Below, in pieces: positions 1-8,764 of a stretch of DNA of 64,000 bases. The DNA comes from Prosthecobacter dejongeii (GTDB taxonomy: Bacteria > Verrucomicrobiota > Verrucomicrobiia > Verrucomicrobiales > Verrucomicrobiaceae): assembly GCF_014203045.1 (NCBI RefSeq), contig NZ_JACHIF010000002.1:124001-188000 (forward strand), in the 5' to 3' direction. The notes under the pieces are model-generated. The model did not search any database, was not told the origin of the DNA, and was given only the letters and a program-made list of their open reading frames with translations. A program made the translations under genes and the position numbers. Position 1 is the first letter of the stretch, and the number at the start of each line of letters is the position of its first letter.

Positions 1-66
1 GACAGCAGCGATTTCGCCGAGCCTTTTTGCATGGCGTTCCAGTCGGGCCAGGGGTTCGATCTTCAT
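1..66 (-). CDS. N-terminus of a possible ABC1/UbiB-family kinase (partial)
   Basis: Only the first 22 codons are inside the window; the gene runs off the left edge. The ATG is at 66-64 on the minus strand and the start of the protein reads MKIEPLARLERHAKRLGEIA. An arginine-rich start followed by 'R..EI' resembles the N-termini of AarF/ABC1/UbiB atypical kinases, but 22 residues cannot settle a family. The gene is divergent from the VF530 gene beginning at 133, so the 66 bp between them must hold both promoters. The reading frame is seen directly; the family is a guess. Confidence 0.4.
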   Translation of the reverse strand, partial: MKIEPLARLERHAKRLGEIAAV

Positions 67-132
67 GGGGAGTAATGTAGCGAGCGGCGGCCACTGCCAA
101 GAGCATTCCTTGTCAGGAAATTAGGAGCCACA

Positions 133-579
133 GTGAAAGGTCGTGGACAGCGCGCGCAAATGATCCACCTGTCTGGAATGCACGCGGCTGGCCCCAAAAA
201 TCCCCTTCACGGAATCACCCTCGAAAAAATGGTGACGGATCTCCAGGCCTACTATGGCTGGGACATGCTGGGGCGAATGATTAAGATCAATAGTTTCAAC
301 TGGCAGCCGAGCATCAAATCCAGTTTGACCTTCCTCCGGAAGACACCCTGGGCCAGACAAAAGGTGGAGGAACTTTATGTGGACACATTGCCTGACCTGA
401 AAGCCGCCGCAGAGGGCAGAGCTGTAGCCCCGTCTCAATGGCGGGATGAGGAAGTGCCTGAGGAAACCGCGCCTGTGACCGAAACCAAGGTGGAAGTGAG
501 TGCGCGGGAAGCTGCGGCTGAGGCGGGTGGAGAAAATGTGACCACGCCCGTTGCCAAGGATGCCCCCCCTCAGGCCTAG
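133..579 (+). CDS. VF530 (DUF2132) family DNA-binding protein
   Basis: A 148-residue protein. Residues about 22-84 carry the VF530 signature: 'NPLHGITLE' followed by '[13 protein letters not shown]' and then '[18 protein letters not shown]'. The family is a small helical fold reported to bind DNA. The tail from about residue 90 is acidic and low-complexity (Glu, Ala, Val, Pro) and looks disordered; many family members are only about 75-85 residues, so this extension is unusual. GTG at 133 is preferred because AGGAG lies at 123-127 with good spacing; an in-frame ATG at 160 is the alternative. The family call is strong, the cellular role unknown. Confidence 0.85.
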   Translation: MKGRGQRAQMIHLSGMHAAGPKNPLHGITLEKMVTDLQAYYGWDMLGRMIKINSFNWQPSIKSSLTFLRKTPWARQKVEELYVDTLPDLKAAAEGRAVAPSQWRDEEVPEETAPVTETKVEVSAREAAAEAGGENVTTPVAKDAPPQA

Positions 580-580
580 C

Positions 581-626
581 AGCCTGCGCCAGACTCCTGG
601 AATGCAGGGCTCACCCTGGCGCGGCT
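581..626. terminator. Hairpin between convergent genes, possible bidirectional terminator
   Basis: AGCC/GCGCCAG at 581-592 (one bulged T) can pair with CTGGCGC/GGCT at 616-626. It lies exactly between the convergent VF530 and folD genes. There is no U-tract on either side, so it may be only a transcript-end structure. Confidence 0.35.
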
Positions 627-635
627 ACAAAGGGC

Positions 636-1508
636 CTACGATTGCTTGCAGGCCTTGATGGTGTTCGCCATCAGCATGGCGATGGTCATGGGGCCGACAC
701 CGCCAGGGACGGGGGTGATGGCTTTGCACTTGGGAGCGACTTCCTCAAAGGCGACGTCTCCGACGAGCTTGTAGCCTTTCTCCGTGCCGGGGGCTTCGAC
801 ACGATTGATGCCGACATCAATGACGACAGCGCCTTCACGTACATGTTCGGCCTTGAGAAATTCGGGACGGCCAATAGCAGCGATGATGATGTCTGCCTTC
901 TGGGTAATAAAAGCGAGGTCTTGGGTGCGGGAGTGGGCGACCGTGACGGTGGCGTCGCCGCCGGGGCCTTTGGCCATCAGCAGCAGGGCCATGGGCTTGC
1001 CCACGATCATGCTGCGGCCTAGGACGACGGCGTTGGCACCTTTGGTTTCGATGCCGGCATCCATAAGCAGGCGCTGGCAGCCTAGGGGCGTGCAGGGGAC
1101 AAAGCCGGTGGGATCCTCCAGGGCCAGCTTAGCCACGTTCACGGGGTGGAATCCGTCCACATCCTTGGCCGGGTCAATGGCGCGCACGATGGCGGCTTCA
1201 TCAATGTGCGGCGGCGGAGGGCTCTGAACGAGGATGCCGTGGATTGCGGGGTCGTTGTTCAGCGCGTGAACATGGGCCAGCACTTCCTCTTGAGTCGTAC
1301 TGGCGGGCAGTTCCAACTTCACCGAATGCAGGCCGAGATCGCGGCACTTTTTGTCTTTGGACCGAACGTAGGCGCGGGAGGCGGGATCGTCGCCGATAAG
1401 CACCACGGCGAGGCCGGGTTTCTTGCCCACCGCCGCGAGGGCGGCGATGTCACGACGGCATTCTTCGAGGACTTTTTCAGCGACGGCGGCTCCAGAGATC
1501 AGTTGCAT
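636..1508 (-). CDS. folD: FolD, methylenetetrahydrofolate dehydrogenase/cyclohydrolase
   Basis: Bifunctional cytosolic enzyme that interconverts 5,10-methylene-THF and 10-formyl-THF through methenyl-THF with NADP, supplying one-carbon units. The 290-residue length is normal. The N-terminal half has the 'YVRSK' motif with the catalytic lysine (about K51), and the Rossmann half has 'PCTPLG' and '[12 protein letters not shown]'. The usual QLPLP loop is Q95-S-P-P-P-P, a moderate departure from the consensus. The C-terminus '[15 protein letters not shown]' is intact. It is convergent with the VF530 gene and divergent from the gene starting at 1637. Confidence 0.97.
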   Translation of the reverse strand: MQLISGAAVAEKVLEECRRDIAALAAVGKKPGLAVVLIGDDPASRAYVRSKDKKCRDLGLHSVKLELPASTTQEEVLAHVHALNNDPAIHGILVQSPPPPHIDEAAIVRAIDPAKDVDGFHPVNVAKLALEDPTGFVPCTPLGCQRLLMDAGIETKGANAVVLGRSMIVGKPMALLLMAKGPGGDATVTVAHSRTQDLAFITQKADIIIAAIGRPEFLKAEHVREGAVVIDVGINRVEAPGTEKGYKLVGDVAFEEVAPKCKAITPVPGGVGPMTIAMLMANTIKACKQS

Positions 1509-1636
1509 CTCTTTTGGTGAATCAGGCCGGGGGCGGAGTCAACGACGATCCCAGCCGGGAGGGAGCGGAATTCATCATTGACGTACAGCATGTTTTTTGT
1601 CCAAACCAACTGCTGATCTGCCTTATATGGACCAGT

Positions 1637-2905
1637 ATGACTACCCGCCGATCCTTCCTTTCTGCCGTGACCGCTGCTCTGGGCGGCTCTCTTTTCGCTG
1701 CCAATGGTCAGCCTAAGAAAGTGCTGCTGATGTCCGCCTGGGACACGGTGAATATAGGAGACATCGGCCATACTCCAGGGACTCTGCACATCCTGGAGCA
1801 GCACTTACCAGAGGTGAAGGTGGTGGTCTGGGCCATGAAATTGGATGAACGTGTGCTGGCTATGCTGAAGCGCCGTTTTCCAAAAGCGGAATTTCTCCAG
1901 GGAAATCTCACCGGTAAAAAGCCGAATGACGAAGCTCTTCGCGCGGCCATCGCGAGCTGTGACGTTTTTATCCGCAATTCCGGCATGGGGCAAGATACAA
2001 GCTGGATGAAGCACTGCCGAGACCTGGGCAAACCCTACGGCGTGTATGGTCAATCCTATTTTGACACCATGGTGACTGGGGATAAAGGCGCGGAAAACAT
2101 GGCGCTGCTGAATACGGCTGCTTTCATTTATACACGGGAAAGTCGCACGCTAAAGATGCTGCAAGGAGCTGGGGTGAAGACGCCGGTGCTAGAATTTGCA
2201 CCCGATGGCTGCTTTGGCATTGATGTGCGGGATGAGGAGCGCGGTCTCGCCACCATGAAAAAACTGGGGTTGGAGGACAAAAAATTCATCACGGTGTTGC
2301 TGCGGACAAATACCCCTAAAGCTCCCGGTGTGGATGACCCACGCCCACAGAAACTGAATCCGCTTCACCCCACTCCTCAGCAAGTGGAGGATGATCAACG
2401 CCGGGCTGCTGGATTCCGTGAACTGATCACGAAATGGGTGCAGGCCACGGGCTACAAGGTGCTCATCGCCCCGGAGACTTTCAAGGAAATGGAGCATAAC
2501 AAACGATTGATTCATGATCCACTGCCGAAGGAGATCCAGAAGCATGTGGTGAACCTGGAGTACTTTTGGAATGCCGATGAGGCCGCCTCCATCTTTGCGC
2601 GAGCGCACACGGTGGTGTGCCATGAGCCGCATTCCCCCATCATTGCCCTCGCCAATGGCACACCCATCATCCACTGGTTCTCAGAGTTCCACGGCCTGAA
2701 GTGCTGGATGTTTGAGGACATCGGCCTGAAGGATTGGCTACTGGAAATTGATACGATCCCAGCGGAAACGGTTTTCCAGACGGTGATGGCCATCGAGAAG
2801 GATTACCCTGCCGCCCAGGCCAAGGTCAAGAAGGCCATGGACTTTGTGAAAGAACGCCAGACTTCCACCATGAGCGTGGTGGGGAAAGTTATCCAGGCTC
2901 GATGA
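1637..2905 (+). CDS. Exported polysaccharide pyruvyl transferase family protein
   Basis: A 422-residue protein whose body resembles the polysaccharide pyruvyl transferase fold (PF04230): 'LLMSAWDTVNIGDIGHTPG' at the start, 'DVFIRNSGMGQD' in the middle, and a GT-B-like C-terminal half with 'VVCHEPHSPIIALANGTP'. Such enzymes usually add ketal pyruvate to surface glycans from the cytosol. Here the protein begins MTTRRSFLSAVTAALGG, a twin-arginine-like signal, which suggests export or, less likely, a non-canonical role. The ATG at 1637 is chosen because it begins this signal; an in-frame start at 1514 would add 41 unconvincing residues. Acceptor glycan unknown. Confidence 0.75.
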   Translation: MTTRRSFLSAVTAALGGSLFAANGQPKKVLLMSAWDTVNIGDIGHTPGTLHILEQHLPEVKVVVWAMKLDERVLAMLKRRFPKAEFLQGNLTGKKPNDEALRAAIASCDVFIRNSGMGQDTSWMKHCRDLGKPYGVYGQSYFDTMVTGDKGAENMALLNTAAFIYTRESRTLKMLQGAGVKTPVLEFAPDGCFGIDVRDEERGLATMKKLGLEDKKFITVLLRTNTPKAPGVDDPRPQKLNPLHPTPQQVEDDQRRAAGFRELITKWVQATGYKVLIAPETFKEMEHNKRLIHDPLPKEIQKHVVNLEYFWNADEAASIFARAHTVVCHEPHSPIIALANGTPIIHWFSEFHGLKCWMFEDIGLKDWLLEIDTIPAETVFQTVMAIEKDYPAAQAKVKKAMDFVKERQTSTMSVVGKVIQAR

Positions 2906-3030
2906 ATGGGCGGATGGAGGCTGCGGGTTTTACCCTTTAGGACCCGCTGTCATCCATGGAATGTAGCAGTGCGAGGAAACATGATTTGGGGTGGGCTCGT
3001 ATTTGTCTGCGTCCTGAATCCACTGAATTT

Positions 3031-4281
3031 ATGTGCCGCTTTTTTATTGCTCTCTGTTTGCTGACCCAGGTCGTTAGAGCGGGTGTTTATGAGCCCGATT
3101 GGGCTTCGATCACGCCGCGTCGAGTGATTCGTTTAAGTGATGTGGATGGAGCCGCTCTGGTGGCTGCCGTGGCGGCACTCAAACCGGGGGAATGTCTTGA
3201 GCTTGCGGCTGGCACTTACACGGTGGATTCGTTTTGGAATGTGCAAGTCTCTGGGACTGCGGAGGCCCCGATAAAGATCCAGCCTGCTGACGGTGCGCGG
3301 GTGGTCATCACCCGTTCAGATGCTCAACAAAACATCATCAATGTGGGGCAGTCTGCACCGGTTTCGCATCTCGTTTTTCGGGGCATTGAATTCACGGGTG
3401 GCAGCCATGGGATGCGCCTGGGGCATTGCAGCGATGTGTGGGTGGACCAGTGCCACATCCACCACACGGGAGGTCCCTGCATCACGGCGAATAGTGCCGA
3501 TACTCGCCGGCTTTTCCTCACCCGCAATCACCTCCATGATGGCGGTGGCCATGGTGAGGGCATGTATCTCGGCGGTAATGAGGCCTCGGTGATCATGAGT
3601 GAAAGCGTCATCGCTCTGAATCACGTCCATGATTGCGCTGGTAGTCAGGGAGATGGCATCGAAGTCAAGCAGGGCTCCTGGGGAAACCTTATCGCTGAAA
3701 ATCACATTCACGATACTCAATATCCGTGCATCACGGTTTATGGAACGGGAGGTAAACCCGTGAATATGATCGAGAGAAATCTCTGCTATCGCAGTGCCGA
3801 CAATGTCATGCAGGTGCAAGGAGAAGCCGTGGTGAGAAACAACATTCTGATCGCTGGTAAAAACGCCGGTTTTTCCAGCATGGATCACCAGGGTAAGACG
3901 CTGAATCTTCAAGTCATCCACAATACCATCATCAATACGGGACACGCTTTTAGTGGTCGTTCATGGAATGGCCGGGAAGGTTTAATTCTTGCCAACAACA
4001 TCGTGTATTCTCGGGATGCCAATGCCCTCCACTTTCCCAATGGCAGTGAAGGGGCGAATCTGGCTGGAAACGTGGTGCTGGGGGCAGGGGACAAACACCG
4101 CCAGACCGTGGGGCGGAGCTTGGAACAAGACCTTCCAGACTTGAGCTGGGATGGTGCCAAACATGATGCGAAACCTTCCTCCACAGCGCCTTTTGCCCAG
4201 GCCGAGGGGTCGCATTTACAGGCTACGGACTTTCACGGGATGCCCCGTAGCCAGCCCATCAGTGGTGCGGTGACACGCTGA
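3031..4281 (+). CDS. Secreted right-handed parallel beta-helix protein
   Basis: A 416-residue protein with a short signal peptide (MCRFFIALCLLTQVVRAG) and then many repeating turns rich in Asn, His and Gly, for example 'NHLHDGGGHGEGMYLGG', 'NHVHDCAGSQGDGIEV' and 'NHIHDTQYP'. This is the parallel beta-helix architecture of polysaccharide lyases (PL6-like) and PF13229 proteins. The early 'ADGARVVITRSD' and the later 'NNIV' and 'NNIL' turns fit. No confident catalytic Lys/Arg pair can be assigned by eye, so lyase activity is only a possibility. The start at 3031 is chosen because it opens the signal peptide. Follows the exported pyruvyl-transferase-like gene on the same strand. Confidence 0.75.
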   Translation: MCRFFIALCLLTQVVRAGVYEPDWASITPRRVIRLSDVDGAALVAAVAALKPGECLELAAGTYTVDSFWNVQVSGTAEAPIKIQPADGARVVITRSDAQQNIINVGQSAPVSHLVFRGIEFTGGSHGMRLGHCSDVWVDQCHIHHTGGPCITANSADTRRLFLTRNHLHDGGGHGEGMYLGGNEASVIMSESVIALNHVHDCAGSQGDGIEVKQGSWGNLIAENHIHDTQYPCITVYGTGGKPVNMIERNLCYRSADNVMQVQGEAVVRNNILIAGKNAGFSSMDHQGKTLNLQVIHNTIINTGHAFSGRSWNGREGLILANNIVYSRDANALHFPNGSEGANLAGNVVLGAGDKHRQTVGRSLEQDLPDLSWDGAKHDAKPSSTAPFAQAEGSHLQATDFHGMPRSQPISGAVTR

Positions 4282-4315
4282 TTGGCTGAGTGCGAGAGGA
4301 GTTTGGCATGTGAGA

Positions 4316-5722
4316 TCAGAGAACCTCCGCAGATACGGTACCCTGCCGGGCACCCCCCACGGTGCGCGGAGCGATGCGGGCGCGCCAGATGTAACGCTGG
4401 AAAAGCACCTTCACACTGGCGGTCATGGGCACTGCCAAGATAGCTCCTAAGAGACCACCGAGGAGCAGGGTCCACACGAGCACACTGGCGATGACCGTCA
4501 TGGGGTGTAGGCCTACGGCCTCGCCCACGATGCGGGGCGTAATAAAGAGACCATCAATCTGCTGCACCATGATGAAGATGATGCTTACCGCCAGAGGTAG
4601 GGCCCACCAAGGATCGCCGGGGATAAGCGCGCTGCCCCCCTGGACGGCCCCGATGATGACGGCGGGGATCCAGCACAGGGCAATGCCCAAGTAGGGAATG
4701 ATGCCTGCGACACACAGGGCCAAACCAATAAGGAGGCCAAAGTCCAACCCGATGATCATGAGGCCCGCGCCCGTTGCGATGCCATTGATGACGCTCACAA
4801 AGAGCTGGCCGCGAAAGAAAGCGATGAGGTAACGATTGATCTCATTCAAACAGGAGACCACCTCATCCTTAAAGGCGCTGGCCCGCAGCGGCAGGTAGTC
4901 TGACCACTGGGTCTTGATCTTCGCACTCTCGATGAGGAAATAGTAGAGATAGAGTGGGACGATGATGAGCGAGAGGAGGAAGCCGAAGATACCGAGGAAC
5001 CCCCCAAAGGTGGAGCGGATAAACTTCCACGCATTGCTCAAGACCGTGGGCAGCGTCGTCTTCACCCAGTCACCCGTGAGCAGTGCCTTGAGGTCGAAAT
5101 CGAGCTCGCTCGGAGGCTCTTTGTCCTGGCTTTCCAGGCTCGCTTCTTGAGTGGTATTGGGTTCTTGCGTGATTCCACCCAGGGCGGGCGAAGCGGGAGC
5201 AGCAGGGACCGTCGGGGCTGAGACTGTGTCTGGGGAGGGGGATGATGTCTGAGGGGCAGGGGTGGGAGAATTGGATTTTGAGCCATCCACCAAATCTGCC
5301 AATGGCGCAGGGAGGGGGATGCCGTATTCACGCTCCATGCGGGTAGCAAAGTCGAGCACGGCCGCACGCGCCTTGACCGTGTAACCTGGGATTTTCTTGG
5401 CGAGGTTGGAGGTCTGTTCGCCCAACTTGGGCAGGATCCACCAGCCTAGCCCGAAAAGTCCCATGCTAAAAACCGCGAAGATGATGAGTACGGCACGCTG
5501 ACGCTTGAGCCCTTTTCGCTCCAGCCACGCGACCCCTGGTTCTAGTAAGTAGGCTAGAACACCCGCCACTGCAAAGGGCATGAGGATGGGCTGCAGAAAG
5601 CCGATGACTTGGGTGCTGAGGTAAATGAATCCGATGGCCAGGGCCCCGACCAGGGTGATGGATAAAGCGGTGATCGCTGTCCAAAGGGCACTGCGCTGAA
5701 AGGCCGTGGGGAGATTCTTCAT
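4316..5722 (-). CDS. AI-2E family transporter (PerM/YdiK-like permease)
   Basis: A 468-residue polytopic membrane protein of the AI-2E transporter family (PF01594). Two helices lie near the N-terminus ('LSITLVGALAIGFIYLST', 'PFAVAGVLAYLLEPGV'), and the C-terminal half has the typical cluster of helices with 'FRGQLFVSVINGIATGAGLMIIGL' and 'VGEAVGLHPMTVIASVLVWTLLLGGLLGAILAVP'. The external loop after helix 3 is enlarged by a low-complexity Pro/Ser/Thr/Ala stretch of about 60 residues (encoded around 5090-5270) that is not part of the family core. Members are linked to export of autoinducer-2 or to Na+/H+ exchange; substrate here unknown. ATG at 5722 is preferred over an in-frame TTG at 5752. 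Confidence 0.9.
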   Translation of the reverse strand: MKNLPTAFQRSALWTAITALSITLVGALAIGFIYLSTQVIGFLQPILMPFAVAGVLAYLLEPGVAWLERKGLKRQRAVLIIFAVFSMGLFGLGWWILPKLGEQTSNLAKKIPGYTVKARAAVLDFATRMEREYGIPLPAPLADLVDGSKSNSPTPAPQTSSPSPDTVSAPTVPAAPASPALGGITQEPNTTQEASLESQDKEPPSELDFDLKALLTGDWVKTTLPTVLSNAWKFIRSTFGGFLGIFGFLLSLIIVPLYLYYFLIESAKIKTQWSDYLPLRASAFKDEVVSCLNEINRYLIAFFRGQLFVSVINGIATGAGLMIIGLDFGLLIGLALCVAGIIPYLGIALCWIPAVIIGAVQGGSALIPGDPWWALPLAVSIIFIMVQQIDGLFITPRIVGEAVGLHPMTVIASVLVWTLLLGGLLGAILAVPMTASVKVLFQRYIWRARIAPRTVGGARQGTVSAEVL

Positions 5723-5942
5723 GGGACGCGAGAGGGTGGCAGAGGATTGCAAAGATGGAAGCAGGATTCACATAGACCCTGCGGAAAGTACCCTGGATGA
5801 GTCGGGGCAGGATTAGGAACGTTTTCCCAACCTTCAGGAAGTGGAATTTTGCAGTAATCTTGTAGCCGATCGCTGGTGCTGATTTGCTTTCTAAATATTC
5901 ACCGGTGGTTGCCGAGCTGGAAGCCTCCGCTAGCTTGAGGAA

Positions 5943-7052
5943 ATGCGCATTCTCATCGCTAGCGACAAGTACAAAGGTTCCCTCACTGCCACTCAGGTGG
6001 CGAGGATCATTGAGCTGGGGCTTGGTGAAACACTGCCGGATATCGTCTGTGATCTCTGCCCCATCGCTGATGGTGGAGAGGGCACGACGGAGGCGATGGT
6101 GACCGCGCTGGGAGGGGAATGGATGACAGTTGCGACGGTGGATGCCCAAGGCCGTGAATGCTTAGCCCGCTATGGGTGGTGCGCTGACCAAGCCGTGATG
6201 GAGATGAGTGCAGCCAGTGGCCTTGCCATGGTGAATGATCTTGAACTGAATCCGCGCACCGCTAGCACTTATGGAACTGGAGTGATGCTGAAACATGCGC
6301 TGGATCGCGGCGTGAAAAAGATCGTCATAGGCATCGGCGGCAGTGCTACGAATGACGGTGGTCTCGGCATGGCCGCTGCCTTGGGTTATCGTTTCCTAGA
6401 TGCTGCCGGTGGGGATGTGCCTCCGCTCATGACCGAAGTGCTGCGCATGCGCCACATTCAGTCGCCCGGGGATGTTTATGGCCCTATTCTCGTGGCCTGC
6501 GATGTGGACAATCCCTTGTTAGGTGAAGTTGGGGCCACCCGTATTTATGGGCCTCAGAAGGGGGTGAAAGATTTTGTCTGGTTTGAAGATAGGCTGGCCC
6601 ATTTGGCAGACATGGTCGCCCGGGACCTGGGGACGGACCCGCGCGATGTGCCGGGCGCCGGAGCCGCCGGCGGGCTGGGCTGGGGGCTAATGGCTTTTAT
6701 GGGAGCCCATTTGACTCATGGCTTTGACCTGGTGGCCGAGCAGATCGGCCTAGAGGCCCGGGTAGCACAGGCAGACCTCGTGATCACTGGAGAGGGGCGT
6801 CTGGATGCCCAGACCCTGCACGGCAAAGGTCCCGTGGGCATCGCCCAGATGGCCCGGCGACTGAGGAAAAAGGTGGCGGCCTTTGCGGGAGGGATCGAGG
6901 ATTCTCCCGCTTTGCAGGCACAATTCGATTTCACCCGGGCGACCAAACCTGACTCCCTGCCATTGGCCGAGGCGATTGCACGGGCTGAGGAACTGTTGGC
7001 CCTGGCTGTGCGCGAAAGCTCGGGGGAGATTGGTCGCCTGCTGGCTAGGTAA
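5943..7052 (+). CDS. Glycerate kinase, type 1 (GarK/GlxK family)
   Basis: Phosphorylates D-glycerate with ATP, normally to 2-phosphoglycerate in this family. The 369 residues match the usual length. The N-terminus 'ILIASDKYKGSLTATQVA' and 'PIADGGEGTTEAMV' are diagnostic, as are 'IGGSATNDGGLGMA' in the middle and 'VITGEGRLDAQTLHGKGP' near the end. A GAGG sequence lies just upstream of ATG 5943. It would feed glycerate from glyoxylate or sugar-acid breakdown into lower glycolysis, but no pathway partners are adjacent. Followed after about 100 bp by fabD. Confidence 0.95.
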   Translation: MRILIASDKYKGSLTATQVARIIELGLGETLPDIVCDLCPIADGGEGTTEAMVTALGGEWMTVATVDAQGRECLARYGWCADQAVMEMSAASGLAMVNDLELNPRTASTYGTGVMLKHALDRGVKKIVIGIGGSATNDGGLGMAAALGYRFLDAAGGDVPPLMTEVLRMRHIQSPGDVYGPILVACDVDNPLLGEVGATRIYGPQKGVKDFVWFEDRLAHLADMVARDLGTDPRDVPGAGAAGGLGWGLMAFMGAHLTHGFDLVAEQIGLEARVAQADLVITGEGRLDAQTLHGKGPVGIAQMARRLRKKVAAFAGGIEDSPALQAQFDFTRATKPDSLPLAEAIARAEELLALAVRESSGEIGRLLAR

Positions 7053-7059
7053 TGCAGTT

Positions 7060-7149
7060 TTCGGTTTTCAGGATTCGGTTTTCAGACACTATCAGGGCCT
7101 GACTTCGGGAATTGAATCCCGAATGCCGAAACTGAATACAGAATCCTGA
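7060..7149. repeat. Short direct and inverted repeats between glycerate kinase and fabD
   Basis: A 12-nt unit TTCGGTTTTCAG occurs at 7060-7071 and again at 7074-7085. It is followed by a 7-bp hairpin TTCGGGA(7104-7110)/TCCCGAA(7117-7123), and by CAGAATCCTGA-like sequence that partly mirrors the first units. The block fills the whole gap between two genes and looks like a small intergenic repeat rather than a terminator, since no U-tract follows. Confidence 0.5.
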
Positions 7150-7156
7150 CATCACG

Positions 7157-8089
7157 ATGCCAAAACAAGCCGTCCTCCTCTTCGCTGGTCAAGGTGCCCA
7201 AAAAGTGGGCATGGGAAAAGATCTCGCCGAGGCCTATCCCGCAGTGAGCGACCTACTCTCCCAAGCCGATGCGGCGATCGGCTACCCGCTCTCGCAAATC
7301 ATGTTTGAGGGGCCGATGGAGGAATTGACGAAGACCAGCCGCTGCCAGCCTGCGCTTTACGCCCATGGCCTCGCCTTGCTGGAAGTGCTGAAGTCCAAAG
7401 TGCCCGATCTTGAGATCACAGCCACTGCGGGCCTCTCCCTGGGCGAATTTACCGCTCACGCCGCCGCTGGAACTTTTGACTTTGCCACCGGGCTGAACCT
7501 GGTATTCCAGCGCGGCAGTTTCATGGAAGAGGCCTGCGATACGACGCGTGGAGCTATGCTGGCCATGCTGGGCGGCGAAGAAAGCGCCATCCGTGAACTG
7601 GCTGCCGAATGCGATGTGGACGTGGCGAACCTGAATGCCCCCGGCCAGATCGTGCTCAGCGGCAGTGTGGAAGGCATCGAAGCCGCTGCTGCCAAGGCAA
7701 AGGACAAGGGTATCAAACGCGCCATTCCCCTGCCTGTCGCCGGGGCCTACCACAGCCGCCTGATGAAAAGCGCCCAGGACAAGCTGGCTGTGGCCTTGGA
7801 AAAAGCCACCATCGTCAGCCCGGGCGTGCCCGTGGTGTGCAATTTCGAAGCGCGGCCCGTGAACCGTCAGGAGGAGATCCGCGCCACGCTGACCGCCCAG
7901 GTCACGGGCAGTGTCCGCTGGGTGGAGTCCATGCAATATCTCATCGCCCAAGGCCACACCCTATTCATCGAACTCGGGCCGGACGCGACCCTGGCCGGCC
8001 TGATGGGCAAGATTGATAAAACCGTCAAAGTCATCTCCATCAAGGACACCGCGACGTTGGACGCGGCCGTGGCGGAGTTGAATGCGTGA
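7157..8089 (+). CDS. fabD: FabD, malonyl-CoA:ACP transacylase
   Basis: Moves malonyl groups from CoA to acyl carrier protein at the start of fatty-acid elongation in the cytosol. The 310 residues include the N-terminal 'LFAGQGAQKVGMG', nucleophile Ser94 in 'AGLSLGEFTA' (the usual His of GHSLGE is Leu), Arg119 in 'FQRG' and the catalytic His199 in 'PVAGAYHSRLM'. All catalytic positions are kept. It stands alone: no acpP, fabH, fabG or fabF is next to it, unlike the common fab cluster. Confidence 0.96.
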   Translation: MPKQAVLLFAGQGAQKVGMGKDLAEAYPAVSDLLSQADAAIGYPLSQIMFEGPMEELTKTSRCQPALYAHGLALLEVLKSKVPDLEITATAGLSLGEFTAHAAAGTFDFATGLNLVFQRGSFMEEACDTTRGAMLAMLGGEESAIRELAAECDVDVANLNAPGQIVLSGSVEGIEAAAAKAKDKGIKRAIPLPVAGAYHSRLMKSAQDKLAVALEKATIVSPGVPVVCNFEARPVNRQEEIRATLTAQVTGSVRWVESMQYLIAQGHTLFIELGPDATLAGLMGKIDKTVKVISIKDTATLDAAVAELNA

Positions 8090-8161
8090 CGTTCTAAAGT
8101 CCTGAGCCCCTCCAATCGATTCTCCTGGAGGGGCTCCAGGTTTACTGTCCAGGTGCTACTG

Positions 8162-8662
8162 CTAGGCGAATGCCTTGTGACTGTAGAAGTTTGTTAAAAA
8201 CACCCGGCACATTTTTATCATGTGTCGGCGCACTGTTCTTGATCTTGAATGGTGGATTTCAATCCATCCACAGTCATAACAAATCAGTAGGTCCATCGTT
8301 TCGGAGCCTTTTTCGATTCGAATGGCGTGACGCGGGTCAAAACATTTGCTGGCCTCTAAAGCGAATATGGGAACCTGAGTCGAGAGGGTGTCTGCGACGA
8401 GATGTTTCTGCTCATTGTTGAGTTGGAAGCTGCCTAGAATGGGATAGTCCTTGAGCGTCACACGATGTGCTGGGTCATCTTCGCTAAGGTTTTCCGGCTT
8501 GGGTTCCAGAGATAAGAAAATAACAGTTGGGCTCTTCTTGATACTTTCCAGGACCTCGCTGGGCAGTTTGTTGTATCGGATTGAAAAGACGCCGATTGAA
8601 CCCAGAATTACCGCAAACGCGAGCCATCGGAAAAAAGAGGAAGATACCGGAGAAGCACTCAT
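8162..8662 (-). CDS. Membrane-anchored hypothetical protein with CFxPRH and CxxC motifs
   Basis: A 166-residue protein of unknown function. One N-terminal transmembrane or signal-anchor segment (about residues 12-28) is followed by a polar domain containing 'CFDPRHAI' and then 'DLLICYDCGWIEIH'. Cys plus 'PRH' followed by an 'IC..C' strand recurs in small uncharacterised proteins of PVC bacteria as far as I recall; the cysteines could bind metal or form a disulfide. ATG 8662 is chosen because it starts the membrane segment; the longer frame upstream overlaps the divergent gene at 8765 and is not credible. Confidence 0.6.
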   Translation of the reverse strand: MSASPVSSSFFRWLAFAVILGSIGVFSIRYNKLPSEVLESIKKSPTVIFLSLEPKPENLSEDDPAHRVTLKDYPILGSFQLNNEQKHLVADTLSTQVPIFALEASKCFDPRHAIRIEKGSETMDLLICYDCGWIEIHHSRSRTVRRHMIKMCRVFLTNFYSHKAFA

Positions 8663-8717
8663 TGGCTGGAAATTGGGAGGCGTGAGCAGCTTAGCAGAAG
8701 CGAATAATAATCTGAAC

Positions 8718-8737
8718 GACAAACCGTCGGTTTCGTC
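8718..8737. promoter_or_regulatory. Palindrome in a divergent promoter region
   Basis: AAACCG-T-CGGTTT at 8721-8733 is a perfect palindrome around a central T, flanked by GAC (8718) and GTC (8735-8737). It sits in the 100-bp gap between divergent genes, where an operator would be expected. No regulator can be assigned. Confidence 0.3.
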
Positions 8738-8764
8738 TATCTTTTCCGAACCCCCAACCCTGTT

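Noticed and set aside
5466..6149. 227-residue minus-strand frame across the AI-2E and glycerate kinase starts
   Set aside because: Overlaps two confident genes and has no recognisable domain.
7253..7957. 234-residue minus-strand frame opposite fabD
   Set aside because: fabD catalytic residues are intact on the other strand.
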